Assembly: GCF_015291645.1 (NCBI RefSeq)
Contig: NZ_CP030056.1
Span: forward strand, 434,001-498,000
DNA: 64,000 bases
Source: Bradyrhizobium sp. CCBAU 53340
GTDB taxonomy: Bacteria; Pseudomonadota; Alphaproteobacteria; Rhizobiales; Xanthobacteraceae
Direction: 5' to 3'
Below the pieces are notes generated by a model, which saw only the letters and a program-made list of their open reading frames with translations, was not told where the DNA came from and searched no databases. A program made the position numbers and the translations under genes. Shown one piece after another: positions 35,024-44,513 of the stretch. Numbering within the stretch: position 1 is the first letter of the stretch; every line of letters starts with the position of its first letter.

Positions 35024-35671
35024 ATGTCTCGAAAAGCCGTGAGAACGCGCGGTCGACCACGGAAGGGCTCAGAACTAGAGGCCGACAACCTTCTCGATGC
35101 AGCGCTCGACGCATTTGCCGAGCACGGTTTCGAAAAGGCAAACCTCCGCTCAATCGCTGCTGCCGCGAAAGTTGATGTCGCCCTGATCTCTTACCACTAC
35201 GGATCAAAACTCGAACTATGGAAGGCCGTAATCGAGTCGTTTTCGGGGGAGGCGATGGCTCTGCTCGCATCCGTGCGATCGGATGGGGCAGAAGTGTCTT
35301 CGAGGGAGCGCCTAGAGCTTACGATTGAACAATTGATCAATGTGGGCCAGCGTAAGCCGCAATTTGCGCGATTTGTCATCAACGAGGTTGCCGGGATCGA
35401 CCAGAGCGAGCGATTTGAGTTCTTTCACAATGCCCTAACTAAGCCACTCCGAGAAACCTTGGTACCCTTGATCGCAGCAGTCAATCGGAGTGGCAACAGC
35501 CGGAAAGTCGATCCGAACTTGCGATTCTTTGCCGCCCTCGGCGCGATGTCGATGTCCATGGCTAACCGGCAATTCATCGCGCGATTTGCGCCGGTTGCTA
35601 AAGACGACAAGCAATTCCGCAAGGAGCTGATCGCCGTCATTAGCGCAGTGATGTGTCCCGAAAACGCCTAG
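35024..35671 (+). CDS. TetR-family repressor of the RND efflux operon
   Basis: A 215-residue regulator. The helix-turn-helix is NLLDAALDAFAEHGFEKANLRSIAAAAKVDVALISYHYGSKLELWKAV, and the C-terminal domain resembles TetR_C groups of the CerR/YbiH type. The start at 35024 follows GGAGGAGGG; upstream ATGs at 34973 and 35003 would place the ribosome site inside the gene. It is divergent from the pump operon, with a perfect palindrome between, so it very probably represses both. It is not closely related to the TetR at 16925. The inducer is likely a pump substrate. Confidence 0.9.
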   Translation: MSRKAVRTRGRPRKGSELEADNLLDAALDAFAEHGFEKANLRSIAAAAKVDVALISYHYGSKLELWKAVIESFSGEAMALLASVRSDGAEVSSRERLELTIEQLINVGQRKPQFARFVINEVAGIDQSERFEFFHNALTKPLRETLVPLIAAVNRSGNSRKVDPNLRFFAALGAMSMSMANRQFIARFAPVAKDDKQFRKELIAVISAVMCPENA

Positions 35672-36059
35672 CAGGCTGCTGAATTAGTAGCCGATCGACG
35701 GGCGAAAAAGAGAATGTCGTCGCCGCCTGAGTTTACCAAAAGGAAGTAGGAGGCTGCCCAGCCACGTCGTGATCGCAACGTTTCCACGACACGGCTCACA
35801 GCTGCACCGCCAGCAAAGTTTGTGAGGCGGCGGTCGTGACTAGTGTGGGTGCTGACCTGTCACTCAATTGTTATCCAGCGGACGATCAGAGTCTGCGGGG
35901 TTTCCGCAACGAACTCGAGGCAAACATATTGAGTGCTATCCCGACATGACTATCGACGGTGTGTCCAGGTGACCTTGTGGTGAGTGCCCGTTCAAGACGA
36001 GCAATGAGACGTTCAGCCCGGAGAGTTCCGGCGAGGACAGGTGATCCGTGTTAGGCCCG
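35672..36059. other. Intergenic region between TetR and chemoreceptor genes
   Basis: 388 bases with no supported gene on either strand. Several translation frames are broken by stops. The beginning (CAGGCTGCTGAATTAG) has the look of an old insertion-sequence end, but no partner end or transposase is present, so I do not call one. Confidence 0.35.
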
Positions 36060-38132
36060 TTAGGCTGCGCGGATCGCTTCCAGGAATGTGGCGACCTCGG
36101 TCTCTAGCCGGTTGCTTTCGCCGGACAGTGACTTCGCGGCGGCGAGCACGTTGAATGACGCCGTTTCGGTCTCGCTGGCGCCCCTCTGTACATCAACGAT
36201 GCTGGCCGAAACCTGTCGGGTACCATGCGCCGCCTGCTGCACGTTGCGGGAGATTTCGCGCGTTGCCGCGCCCTGCTCCTCAACCGCCGCCGCGATCGTG
36301 GAGGCGATTTCTGACATGCGGCCGATGGTGTCTCCGATCGACTTGATCGCGCCGACCGAGTCCTGGGTTGCGCTCTGAATGCCTGTTATCTGCTGACCGA
36401 TTTCGTCGGTTGCTTTGGCCGTCTGCTCGGCCAGAGCCTTGACCTCCGACGCCACCACCGCGAACCCGCGGCCGGCCTCCCCGGCGCGTGCCGCTTCTAT
36501 AGTGGCGTTGAGGGCCAATAGGTTGGTTTGGCTTGCGATCTGGCTAATGAGTTCGACTACGTCGCCGATCCGACGGGCCGCCTTGGCGAGTTCGGCGACA
36601 TGCTCGTTGGTCCGTCCCGCCTGCAGCACCGCTTCGCCAGCAATGCGGGCTGAATCTTGCACTTGGCGACCAATCTCGTCGACGGACGACGACATCTCCT
36701 CGGCGGCCGCCGCCACGGTCTGCACGTTGGTCGAAGCTTGTTCGGAGGAGCCAGCCACGGCAGCCGTGATCTGTTTGGATTGCTCGGCCGTGCTAGTCAG
36801 CATACCGGCCGACGCTTCCAACGCCGCGGAGGCGGACGAAACGGTCCTGATCACATCGCCGATCATGGCCTCGAATTCGCGCGCAATCTGGTCCAAGCGT
36901 TGGCCGCGTTTGAGTTTGCCCTCGGCTTCGCTGGCGGCCGCGGCGTCGGCAGCCTTTTGGGCGACTAGCTTGTCTTTGAAATGCTGTAGCGAGCCGGCAA
37001 CTTGGCCGACTTCATCATTCCGGCCGGTCGATGGGATCTCGACGTCATGGTTTCCGGCCGCAAGAGTGCCGATCACCTCCGCAAGCTGGCCTAGCGGCGT
37101 CACCACGCGTCGGCGCAGCATTATGGTCACGCCAGCGAGCGTACCGAGCAGGGCCAGCACTGCAACTCCTGCAAGCACCAGCATCCCCAGCGCGCCGTCA
37201 CGGACCGCCGAGGCGCGCTCGGCAGCTTCGGCCAAGGCGGCATCGCGGACGCCGAAGAACATCTGGATAGCGGGCACAATGACCTTGGCCATGTCGGAGG
37301 GACTGAGACTGTATTTGCCGTCGCCTCTGGCCGCCGGCATTTCCTTCTCGACGACCGGAATCGCCTTTCCGAAATAGGCTTCGACGGCCGCTTTCATGGC
37401 CGTGGCAAGGCGGGGCGGATTGCCGAGCTGGTCGATCGTGCCCTCGATGCGTTCTCGGTCGGCATCTAAGCGGCCCTGCATACGATCCATCAGCGCAAAT
37501 TCAGCGGGAGTGAGCGGACGCGAGGCGCTCAAGGCCGGCGACAGTGGCGAGGCGTGGCTGCCGGCGGTCACCCGCAAATCCTGCGCGGTTCGCGCCAGGC
37601 TCAGCAGCGTTGCAAGTGAAGAATCGGCGCTGACCACCTGCCCCTCCAGCCGATTCAGGATCGGCTCGATCGCGCCGATCATCTCGGCAACAGTGGGAAG
37701 GAGTTCTTTGACCACCGCACTATCGCGCGATCCGAGGGATACGCGCACGGCCCGATCGGCCGCCGCATGAACATCCTTGAAACGGCGCCCGGTACGGTCC
37801 AGGCTTTGGATCATCGGTTCGCCACCATCAAGGGCCAGCAAACTGTTGCGGGCCAGGTCGAAGGCCGCATCGGCGGCGCTCGACGCCTTGCCCATCGCTT
37901 CGATCTGGGTCGGCGTGGCGGGCGTTTCCTGAAAGATCGTGATGTAGGGTGTACGAAGGCCCGCCAGGTGTTGACTGACCATCAGCACCGCGCCGAAAGC
38001 CTCGACCATTTTGATGGATTCGGAGCGACTAACGAAGATGCGCGTCTGCGGAAGCAGAACCTCGGCGCCGAGAATAACCGCAAACGTGGTCACCGTCAGC
38101 ATCGACAGCGCAAAGAGCTTTCCGATTCGCAT
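36060..38132 (-). CDS. Methyl-accepting chemotaxis protein
   Basis: A 690-residue chemoreceptor. The first membrane helix is at about 7-28, followed by a helical periplasmic sensor of roughly 290 residues. A second membrane helix ([20 protein letters not shown]) lies near 320-340, with a HAMP domain ([28 protein letters not shown]). The cytoplasmic signalling coiled coil has the tip [47 protein letters not shown]. It would signal to CheA/CheW. No other chemotaxis gene is nearby, so it is an orphan receptor. Its place between catabolic clusters suggests taxis toward an aromatic compound, but the ligand is not predictable. Confidence 0.93.
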   Translation of the reverse strand: MRIGKLFALSMLTVTTFAVILGAEVLLPQTRIFVSRSESIKMVEAFGAVLMVSQHLAGLRTPYITIFQETPATPTQIEAMGKASSAADAAFDLARNSLLALDGGEPMIQSLDRTGRRFKDVHAAADRAVRVSLGSRDSAVVKELLPTVAEMIGAIEPILNRLEGQVVSADSSLATLLSLARTAQDLRVTAGSHASPLSPALSASRPLTPAEFALMDRMQGRLDADRERIEGTIDQLGNPPRLATAMKAAVEAYFGKAIPVVEKEMPAARGDGKYSLSPSDMAKVIVPAIQMFFGVRDAALAEAAERASAVRDGALGMLVLAGVAVLALLGTLAGVTIMLRRRVVTPLGQLAEVIGTLAAGNHDVEIPSTGRNDEVGQVAGSLQHFKDKLVAQKAADAAAASEAEGKLKRGQRLDQIAREFEAMIGDVIRTVSSASAALEASAGMLTSTAEQSKQITAAVAGSSEQASTNVQTVAAAAEEMSSSVDEIGRQVQDSARIAGEAVLQAGRTNEHVAELAKAARRIGDVVELISQIASQTNLLALNATIEAARAGEAGRGFAVVASEVKALAEQTAKATDEIGQQITGIQSATQDSVGAIKSIGDTIGRMSEIASTIAAAVEEQGAATREISRNVQQAAHGTRQVSASIVDVQRGASETETASFNVLAAAKSLSGESNRLETEVATFLEAIRAA

Positions 38133-38333
38133 GCGTACCCCACATTTCGCATAAGTTTCCGAGAACCTATCGCGCTCTCGCTAATTCATCATTAAGTCCG
38201 GGACGCATCTTGGTGGCGGTATGCCTATGTATAGAATTGTCGTGTCGTCGATTGCGCCGCATCTCCTTGCCATCGACAGGAAATGGAAGGCGGCGAATCA
38301 CGGCGTCTCGGGTGTGCGGTGATGCATCCCTCG

Positions 38334-39329
38334 CTACGGCTTTAACACCAGCTTGCCCATAACTTCCCGGCCATCAAGCATTCGATGCGCTTGCACAGCC
38401 TCCCTAAGCGGCAATCGCACCGTCACGGACGGATTGATGGCTCTTGCTTCCACGAGTTTGAAGACCTCTGACGCAATCCGTACGCGCTCTTGAGGAAATG
38501 GATCGTAGACGTGAACGCTATAAGCACGCACTGAGATGCTGCGGTCCATGTTCTTGCGCAAGTCCGCGAATAGGTCGGACGATGGAAGTCCCGACAGCGC
38601 ATTGAACGTGACGATCTGTCCCAAGGGAGCAACGAGCTTGATGTTGTCGCGGAAATCCGGACCGACCAATTGGTCGAACATCAAGTCGACGCCCGTACCT
38701 TTGGTGATATCCAAGATCCGGGCACCAACCGCTTCAGAGCTGCTGTCGATCGCATAGCTTGCACCCCGCTCCAAGGCGAACGCTGCCTTGTTCGGGGCCC
38801 GGCAGACAGCTATCAGCTGTATCCCAGCAGCGCGGCAAAGATCGATCATGGCGCAGCCGACGCCGCCAGTAGCTCCGTTGATGGAGGCGACCTTTACCCG
38901 GCGCAGATCTGCAGCGTCATTCAACATGCCCCATGCGACCTGATAGTCGGGAATTGCGACCGCGCCCTCAATGTCTATGCCTTCAGGCAGCTTCGTGATC
39001 TCGTGGACATCGCAGGCGACATATTCGGCGTAACATCGGCGAGAAAACTTCCATGCGAGAACGGGCTGGCCCGGGGAGAAGCCTTCAACACCATCTCCCA
39101 CCCGCTCAACATAGCCGGTTACACTGATCCCCGGCACCTCCGGATACTCCACGGGCCACGGGTAGCGTCCAGTCCTGACCAGCGCATCGTATTTCCCGAC
39201 CCCGATGGTGTCGGTCCGAATGAGGACTTGCCCAGCCGCCGGTGTGGGAATTGGCAGATCGATGTATTTGAGGACCTCGGGTCCTCCCGGCTTTTCGACT
39301 TGAACAGCTTTCATCATGGCTGCGGGCAT
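38334..39329 (-). CDS. MDR-family NAD(P)-dependent alcohol dehydrogenase/quinone oxidoreductase
   Basis: A 331-residue zinc-independent MDR protein. The GroES-like N-domain has GVGKYDALVRTGRYPWPVEYPEVPGISVTGYVERVGDGV, and the nucleotide fold has SINGATGGVGCAMIDLCRAAG. The cysteine cluster of zinc alcohol dehydrogenases is missing, so it is a quinone- or enoyl-reductase type. The start at 39329 has GGAGGTG nearby; the GTG six bases earlier is less likely. It is the last gene of the PadR-controlled operon that begins at 42716. A decayed copy lies at 26600-27210. Confidence 0.9.
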   Translation of the reverse strand: MPAAMMKAVQVEKPGGPEVLKYIDLPIPTPAAGQVLIRTDTIGVGKYDALVRTGRYPWPVEYPEVPGISVTGYVERVGDGVEGFSPGQPVLAWKFSRRCYAEYVACDVHEITKLPEGIDIEGAVAIPDYQVAWGMLNDAADLRRVKVASINGATGGVGCAMIDLCRAAGIQLIAVCRAPNKAAFALERGASYAIDSSSEAVGARILDITKGTGVDLMFDQLVGPDFRDNIKLVAPLGQIVTFNALSGLPSSDLFADLRKNMDRSISVRAYSVHVYDPFPQERVRIASEVFKLVEARAINPSVTVRLPLREAVQAHRMLDGREVMGKLVLKP

Positions 39330-39453
39330 GAACACCTCCGTGCGCTGAATTGGTAAGGTCGTATTGGCGCGCTTAACCGCGGGCCGTTGTTGAAAGCAGA
39401 TTGTTGGGTCCGCCTATCGGGAAGGTTTTAAGCGGCCGCTTTCGGGCGAGCTT

Positions 39454-40302
39454 TCACGTCGGTTCGTCGATCACCGCGTTTTCCAAAATTCCGACGCCTG
39501 AGATCTCCACCTCGACCCGGTCGCCAGCGCGCAGCCAACGCGGCGGAACGCGACGCGACCCAACTCCTGCTGGAGTACCGGTCGCGATGATATCGCCTGG
39601 CAGGAGCCTGAGAACACTGGACAGATAGCTTATAAGCCGCGGTAACCCATAGATCAGCTGGCTCGTCGATGCCTGTTGAACCACCTCGCCGTTTAAGCGC
39701 GTGGAAAGCGCGAGGCGGTCCGGATGCGGGACGTCAGTCGCCGCCACGATCCAGGGTCCTATGGATCCGCTCGAATCGAAATTCTTGCCCGTCATGCCAG
39801 TGGCAGAGTGTTTTTGGTAATCTCGGACACTGCCCTCGTTTAGACAGGTGTACCCGCCGACGTAGTCGAGCGCCCTTCCCTCCTCCACTCTGTGGCACGT
39901 CCGGCCGATGATGAGAGCAAGCTCCCCCTCGTAATCGAGGCGCTCAGACACTTTAGGCCGAAGCAGCAGCTGGCGATTCCCAACGAAGCTCTCGTGCGTT
40001 CGCTGGAAAAAAGTCGGGTAAGCAGGCGCCTCGTTTCCGGTCTCGTCTACGTGAGCTTTATAGTTGAAGCCAACGCAGAACACCCTGGCCCTAGCAGACA
40101 GGGGAGGAAGAAACTCAACGTCACCAATCTTCAGGTCAGGCTCGCGTGTCATAAGCTTTTCTGCGCGAGCCCAGCCTTCCGCAGCCACTACTTCATCGAT
40201 ATCAGATAGGCCTTTATCAAACGGCGACAGGGAGATGATGCCGTCGCCCTTCACAAGGCCGATGCTGACCGAGCCATTCCGAGCAAATCGAGCTACTTTC
40301 AT
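39454..40302 (-). CDS. Fumarylacetoacetate hydrolase (FAH) family protein
   Basis: A 282-residue FAH-fold enzyme. The metal ligands are in LDYEGELALIIGRTC (the E-x-E pair) and in the loop CLNEGSVRDYQ, where Glu stands at the usual Asp position. The C-terminal PGDIIATGTPAGVG is the family signature. FAH-family enzymes hydrolyse C-C bonds of ring-fission products or decarboxylate oxoacids. It lies 41 bases behind the MFS gene and 124 bases before the reductase gene. It is one of three FAH paralogues in the window; the others (54952, 59556) belong to the gentisate locus. Confidence 0.9.
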   Translation of the reverse strand: MKVARFARNGSVSIGLVKGDGIISLSPFDKGLSDIDEVVAAEGWARAEKLMTREPDLKIGDVEFLPPLSARARVFCVGFNYKAHVDETGNEAPAYPTFFQRTHESFVGNRQLLLRPKVSERLDYEGELALIIGRTCHRVEEGRALDYVGGYTCLNEGSVRDYQKHSATGMTGKNFDSSGSIGPWIVAATDVPHPDRLALSTRLNGEVVQQASTSQLIYGLPRLISYLSSVLRLLPGDIIATGTPAGVGSRRVPPRWLRAGDRVEVEISGVGILENAVIDEPT

Positions 40303-40342
40303 TGAGATACCTTCTTTTTTTGAGGCGCTGATGAAGGCTGAC

Positions 40343-41614
40343 TCAGCCGCTCTTTTCGCCGTTTTGGCTTAACGAGGCGGATGGGATCAAAGCAAAGATG
40401 ACTGACGCCGCCAGCATCAGGGCGCTACTGGCGATGAGCGCGATGTCGTAGTTTCCCCGCAAGGCTTGAACCGCGGAAAACATCAGCGGGCCAATGGCTA
40501 CGCCAATGGCGAACACGACGATAAACAGCCCGATCTTTTGCCCCAGCTGGGCAACGCCGAATTGCCGTGCGACAGTGTATGGGATGAGATCCGACTCTGC
40601 TCCCGCTCCAAGCGCAAGAAGAGCTGCGGCCAAATAAACCATAGAAGTCTGCCGTGTCGAGACCAACAGCAGTCCGGCAGCCACAGGACCGAGGCAACCA
40701 ACGACCGCTACCAACCGTGGAGACCATCGATCAAGCATGGACCCGAGCAAGAAGCGGGCTACCAGCATCGTCATGCCGTATGTCGCCATCACAGCCGCCG
40801 CATCGACGGGCCGAAAGCCGCGATCGATCAACAACGGTGTCATGTGGACAATCATACCTTGAATGGCGAGCGTCATCAGTAGGAATGCCAACGCAAGCAT
40901 CCAAAAAATTGGAGCAGACAAAAGCTCACCGAAGACAAGCTTGGAGGATTGCGCGGAAGCGGCGGACTTCTGAAAGCGCTCCTTGCCGGGAATGAGCCAG
41001 ATGACGGCTACTGCGCCAAGGATTGCGACCCCAGCGCCGATCGCTGCGTAGCTGTTGCGCCAGCCGTATTCTGCAATGGAAAAGGTGGCGATCGCGGGCA
41101 TTAACATGATGCCGGCGGCCGAGGCTGCATTAATGATGCCGAGCGCAAACCCACGAAAGGTCGAAAAAGTCCGAGTGACTATGTAGGTGAAAGCCGTGAT
41201 CCCTTGCCCCGCGCCAAGGAGTCCGAGCAGGCCCATAAAGATTGCAAAACTTAAGGGATCACGTGGAAGTTGACCGAGTGCAATCAGGCCGAGCGCAAAC
41301 AAAGCGAAAGAAAAGCCTGCAAAGACGCGCGGCCCATATCGGTCGACCAGCCACCCGACGATTGGCTGCGAGAAGCCGGAGCAGAGAGCAGCTGGCGCAA
41401 GAGCGGCAGCCACGCTGGCCCTCGACCAGCCCGTATCGTTGACAATTGGCAGCAGGAATGTTCCGAAAGTATAGATTACGATCGGCCCGAAATTGGTCAA
41501 CATGCCAATTCCGGAACCGAGCACGACCTTTGTTGCCTCTATTCCACGTAGCTGAACCTGCGGCGACAGGTCGCCAACGGCCGGCAGCGCAGGCGTATTA
41601 ACGCTCGTCATCAT
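40343..41614 (-). CDS. MFS transporter (oxalate/formate antiporter-like monocarboxylate group)
   Basis: A 423-residue permease with twelve helices. MFS loop motifs SQPIVGWLVDRYGPRVFAGFSF (after helix 2) and RFLLGSMLDRWSPRLVAVVG (after helix 8) are clear. The frame is intact. It starts with GGGGAGG just upstream (ATG at 41614 or 41611). Family relatives import aromatic or small organic acids. It is third in the PadR operon, so it is the probable uptake route for that pathway's substrate. It is not closely similar to the broken MFS gene at 27292, although both occupy the same operon position. Confidence 0.9.
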   Translation of the reverse strand: MMTSVNTPALPAVGDLSPQVQLRGIEATKVVLGSGIGMLTNFGPIVIYTFGTFLLPIVNDTGWSRASVAAALAPAALCSGFSQPIVGWLVDRYGPRVFAGFSFALFALGLIALGQLPRDPLSFAIFMGLLGLLGAGQGITAFTYIVTRTFSTFRGFALGIINAASAAGIMLMPAIATFSIAEYGWRNSYAAIGAGVAILGAVAVIWLIPGKERFQKSAASAQSSKLVFGELLSAPIFWMLALAFLLMTLAIQGMIVHMTPLLIDRGFRPVDAAAVMATYGMTMLVARFLLGSMLDRWSPRLVAVVGCLGPVAAGLLLVSTRQTSMVYLAAALLALGAGAESDLIPYTVARQFGVAQLGQKIGLFIVVFAIGVAIGPLMFSAVQALRGNYDIALIASSALMLAASVIFALIPSASLSQNGEKSG

Positions 41615-41639
41615 CTTCCTCCCCTTTTCAGCTCATGTT

Positions 41640-42077
41640 TTATTTTTTCTTGAGTTCGGTCACCGTTTTCTTTCTTGCGATCAACCAGCGCCCGTCGCTC
41701 CGATGCAGCTCGTCTTCGTAACGGCCAAATCCTGCTACGCCATCAAATGGCAGAGGAAACTGTTGAGGAGTGGTCTCACTGCGCTGGCTGAGCAGAGTTA
41801 CGTACGCGTGAATAAGAATGCGATCTTCGTTCAGCCATTCCGATCTGATGTTGGAGATCAGGTGTCGGACGACCAGGTTGCGATCGCGGCGATTGATAAG
41901 ATCAACAAGCATGCCCTTGCCGCGTACAAGGCCATCGCCGCGGTGCCAGACACCATCTTCTGTGAAGAGCCCTGCAGCGGCCTCGGCATTGCCATAGTCA
42001 AAATGCTCCATGAAGCTCAAGACCGTCGCTTGAGCCTCGAGGATATCCGCCGCTCGTTCTAGCCTATCCCGCTGCAT
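41640..42077 (-). CDS. SnoaL-like / NTF2-fold protein
   Basis: A 145-residue cone-fold protein of the SnoaL_4 type: LEAQATVLSFMEHFDYGNAEAAAGLFTEDGVWHRGDG, RHLISNIRSEWLNEDRILIHAYVT and GRYEDELHRSDGRWLIARKKT are the family's helix and sheet segments. Members include ring-hydroxylating dioxygenase beta-like subunits, dehydratases and isomerases. No oxygenase alpha subunit is nearby, so an isomerase or dehydratase role on a pathway intermediate is more likely. It starts seven bases after the VOC gene, with TGAGGG as ribosome site, and is co-transcribed with it. Confidence 0.85.
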   Translation of the reverse strand: MQRDRLERAADILEAQATVLSFMEHFDYGNAEAAAGLFTEDGVWHRGDGLVRGKGMLVDLINRRDRNLVVRHLISNIRSEWLNEDRILIHAYVTLLSQRSETTPQQFPLPFDGVAGFGRYEDELHRSDGRWLIARKKTVTELKKK

Positions 42078-42083
42078 GGGCCC

Positions 42084-42716
42084 TCAGATCTTAAGCAGCT
42101 GGTCTAATGGCTCGCCGGCGCGGAAGCGCGCCAAGAAATCCTTCGGGTCGACATCAATGCCAGAGGGATTGTTCTTGAAAGCGTCAGAGTCGATGAAGGC
42201 CTTGAGTTTCTCGGCGTCGTCAAAATTGTTGCAGCAAAGCTCAACGACGTTCTGGTCTGGATCTGAGAAATAATAGCTTGTCACTGGACCGTGGTTGGAA
42301 GCGCGGTGGGCTTGCAGACCAGCGCCGAGCAACAATTCCACGCGATCCAGCAGCGCCGCCAGATTTGCGTGACGAAATTGAAAGTGATTCAAGCCGGGAT
42401 CGCGGCTGGGCGAGTCGGATAGCTCTGGCAGCTCGAATAGCGCCAGGACCTGCCCATGAACCGGCGAGCGGTCCAAGAACATGAAACAGGATCGCACGTC
42501 GCTAGCTCGGGTCTGTTTGGGCGAGCCGGCGAAACGGCGCCGGTTTTCCGGGGCACCGCCAGGATTTGTGATGCTCCAGCTCAATCCCAGCACAGATGAG
42601 TACCAGTCGCGCATCAGCTCGTACTGTGCAGTTTGCAGAACGATCTCCGAAACGCGCGGCGAAGGCAGCGCGGAGGTTGCCTTGTGCAGGTCGGCGGGTA
42701 GCGATTGGACGCTCAT
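42084..42716 (-). CDS. VOC-superfamily protein (glyoxalase/extradiol dioxygenase fold)
   Basis: A 210-residue vicinal oxygen chelate protein. The segments VSEIVLQTAQYELMRDWYSSVLGLSW, DPGLNHFQFRHANLAALLDRVELLLGAG and GPVTSYYFSDPDQNVVELCCNN carry the expected His and Glu metal ligands of a one-module extradiol dioxygenase-like enzyme. The start at 42716 has GAGGA upstream; a GTG at 42740 overlaps the operator. It is the first gene of the operon controlled by the double PadR site at 42734-42794. Ring cleavage of a catechol is plausible; isomerase or lyase activity is also possible in this superfamily. Confidence 0.87.
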   Translation of the reverse strand: MSVQSLPADLHKATSALPSPRVSEIVLQTAQYELMRDWYSSVLGLSWSITNPGGAPENRRRFAGSPKQTRASDVRSCFMFLDRSPVHGQVLALFELPELSDSPSRDPGLNHFQFRHANLAALLDRVELLLGAGLQAHRASNHGPVTSYYFSDPDQNVVELCCNNFDDAEKLKAFIDSDAFKNNPSGIDVDPKDFLARFRAGEPLDQLLKI

Positions 42717-42733
42717 GGGGACAGATTCCTCAT

Positions 42734-42794
42734 ATGACACTTTTGACTTATAGTTCTAGGTTATCAGGGCTCGACGATATGTCAACTATTACAT
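42734..42794. promoter_or_regulatory. Double PadR-type operator upstream of the VOC operon
   Basis: ATGT-N8-ACAT is perfect at 42779-42794, and an imperfect dyad ATGA-N8-ACTT lies at 42734-42749, 45 bases apart. The TTTTGACTTATAG between them matches the copy at 26271. ATGT-N8-ACAT is the known PadR recognition dyad. The element directly precedes the leftward VOC gene. Confidence 0.78.
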
Positions 42795-42935
42795 ATGGCG
42801 CCATGCAGCATTTGTCTGGAGTTGAGCGCGGGCGCTTGTTCGTGAATGATCAAACGCCCGTCATGCTGAAGCGGCAACATGCAAGGCCGTCCAAGATCGC
42901 CGTCCCTGGCGCGACGGTCGCCTCACGAGCGAAAT

Positions 42936-42993
42936 CAGCCACAGGCAGGTCACCACAAGAGATGTTACATCCTCTTGTGGTTGCCTGTGGCTG
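42936..42993 (-). terminator. Long two-tier hairpin terminator of the FAD monooxygenase operon
   Basis: The outer arms are a perfect 12-bp pair (CAGCCACAGGCA at 42936-42947 with its complement at 42982-42993). The inner arms are a perfect 10-bp pair (ACCACAAGAG at 42952-42961 with its complement at 42972-42981) around a ten-base loop. On the leftward transcript a short T-run (GATTTC) follows. It lies 35 bases beyond the last gene of the operon (stop at 43028), so it is well placed to end it and protect the divergent VOC promoter. Confidence 0.75.
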
Positions 42994-43027
42994 AGGTCAG
43001 CTGGTTGCTGTCCGTAGTGGAGCCGTG

Positions 43028-44498
43028 TCAGTTTGGTGCAGTGAGCTCGCTTGAAGGCACCGAGTTGCCGTGCAAGCCGTTGCGTAGCCGCAGCGGTAAG
43101 TGAGCGACTGCGACCGGGCCATCTGCAAAATGTTGAGTGTCCAAGATGACGAGGCCGCTCCGCCTTTCGTCGAGCCTGTTGACGAGCGCAATGACGTAGC
43201 CGTCTCCCTCCGGCGCATTAGGGGATCGGGGAGCAAACACCGGTTCTTGGACAGACGAGGTGGGACCGGGTAGCCAGCGCTCGCTCTTTCCGGTCGCTAT
43301 ATCCAGGTGAGCGAGGCCGTTGAGGAAAGCGTTGACCGAGGGCGGGCCACAGCGATCCGCGTCATACGGAGCGAAGGGGTCGATAAGGGCGAGAAAGGCA
43401 TGACGATAGGGCCGCGTGGCGTAACGCTCGTCCACATGGGGGAACTCGCCCATCGTTTGGGTAAAGATCTCGGCCTGAGGAACGGGGCTGTTGCTAGATA
43501 GATCAAATGTCCATCTCGTCATGGCTTGACGCAGGGACCGGGGATCAGGCACGTGCCCACTATATTCTGGGAAGAACCAGAACACGTTGTCATTGACGAC
43601 GGGCAGGTCGAGATAGACTTTGTGTCCTTCGTCCCATGCATTGATGGTGTGGCCCTGGAAGCCGTTCGTCGGCACTGTAAACCAACGAATATCTTTTCCG
43701 CTGCCGCGGCGGGGCAGAACCCCATAGATTTGGTCCACATTCGGCTGCCAGGCAAAGGCCGGTTCGCCCTGCTTCAGGCGTTCGATGTCCGACGTCAGCG
43801 AGCTCACGGGAAAGACGACATAGTTTTCCGTCACGGCGAAGTCGTGTATCATCGCTGCCCGCGGCGCATTAAACCAAGCTTCATGCACCACGTGTCCGCC
43901 GCGATCGATGACGTAATAGGCGATATCGGTGGTCGTCACACCCTTGGCGGCATAACCAAAGCCAATCAGCTCGCCATTGGTCGGATCGATCTTGGGGTGA
44001 GCCGTAAATGTCTGACTGGTCATCTTTCCGTCAAAACGGTAGTTACCGATCGTTTCAAGCGTATCTGGCCGCATCGCGACCGGCGGTCCGTCCTCCTTCA
44101 GCGCGAGCAACAGCCCATGGTGAACGACGACGTTGGTATTGGCCGTGCTTCGGATAGTACCGGCAACCGATGGATCGTCAGTGAACGGATTGCGGTAGGC
44201 GCCGTAGAGGGCGCGGCGCGCCGCCCGCTCCGCAACGAACTTGTCGGTCAGGACATATTTCGACGTAAAGTCGACATGACCATCCTTGAAACGGAAGGCG
44301 CCAACCATGCCATCGCCGTTAAAAAAGATGTCACGGCCAAGCTCGGCGGCCATTGTGGTTCGGGAGCTACACGAAAAAGGTGCCGTCGAGATCGGTTGGA
44401 ATGCGTCCTTCAACGTCAAGATCGAACACGTGTGCCTCTACACGGCCAGGAGCGTCGAAGCCATGATAAATCGGATCGTCAGGGAAACGCTTCGTCAT
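43028..44498 (-). pseudogene. Carotenoid/lignostilbene-type cleavage oxygenase, N-terminal frameshift
   Basis: From 44498 (GAGGTGACAA before the ATG) the frame reads MTKRFPDDPIYHGFDAP...GRIPTDLDGTFF, the normal start of a carotenoid oxygenase, and then hits a TAG. The rest (LGRDIFFNGDGMVGAFRFKDGHVDF... to 43028) is in another frame, entered between about 44385 and 44345; two single-base losses would explain it. The long part keeps the four iron-ligand histidines (TAHPK, MIHDF, GHTIN and the last LHGNSVP). Relatives cleave carotenoids, stilbenes or isoeugenol-type phenylpropenes. Translation from an internal start near 44419 would lack the first blade of the propeller. It is the last gene of the PadR-controlled operon. 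Confidence 0.75.
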
Positions 44499-44513
44499 TT
44501 GTCACCTCGGTTT

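Noticed and set aside
35672..36059. Possible insertion-sequence remnant after the TetR gene
   Set aside because: Only one IS-like end sequence is suggested. No inverted partner, target duplication or transposase fragment could be identified.
36415..37377. 320-codon rightward frame within the chemoreceptor
   Set aside because: Ser/Ala/Thr-rich mirror of the coiled-coil coding region; a typical antisense artefact.
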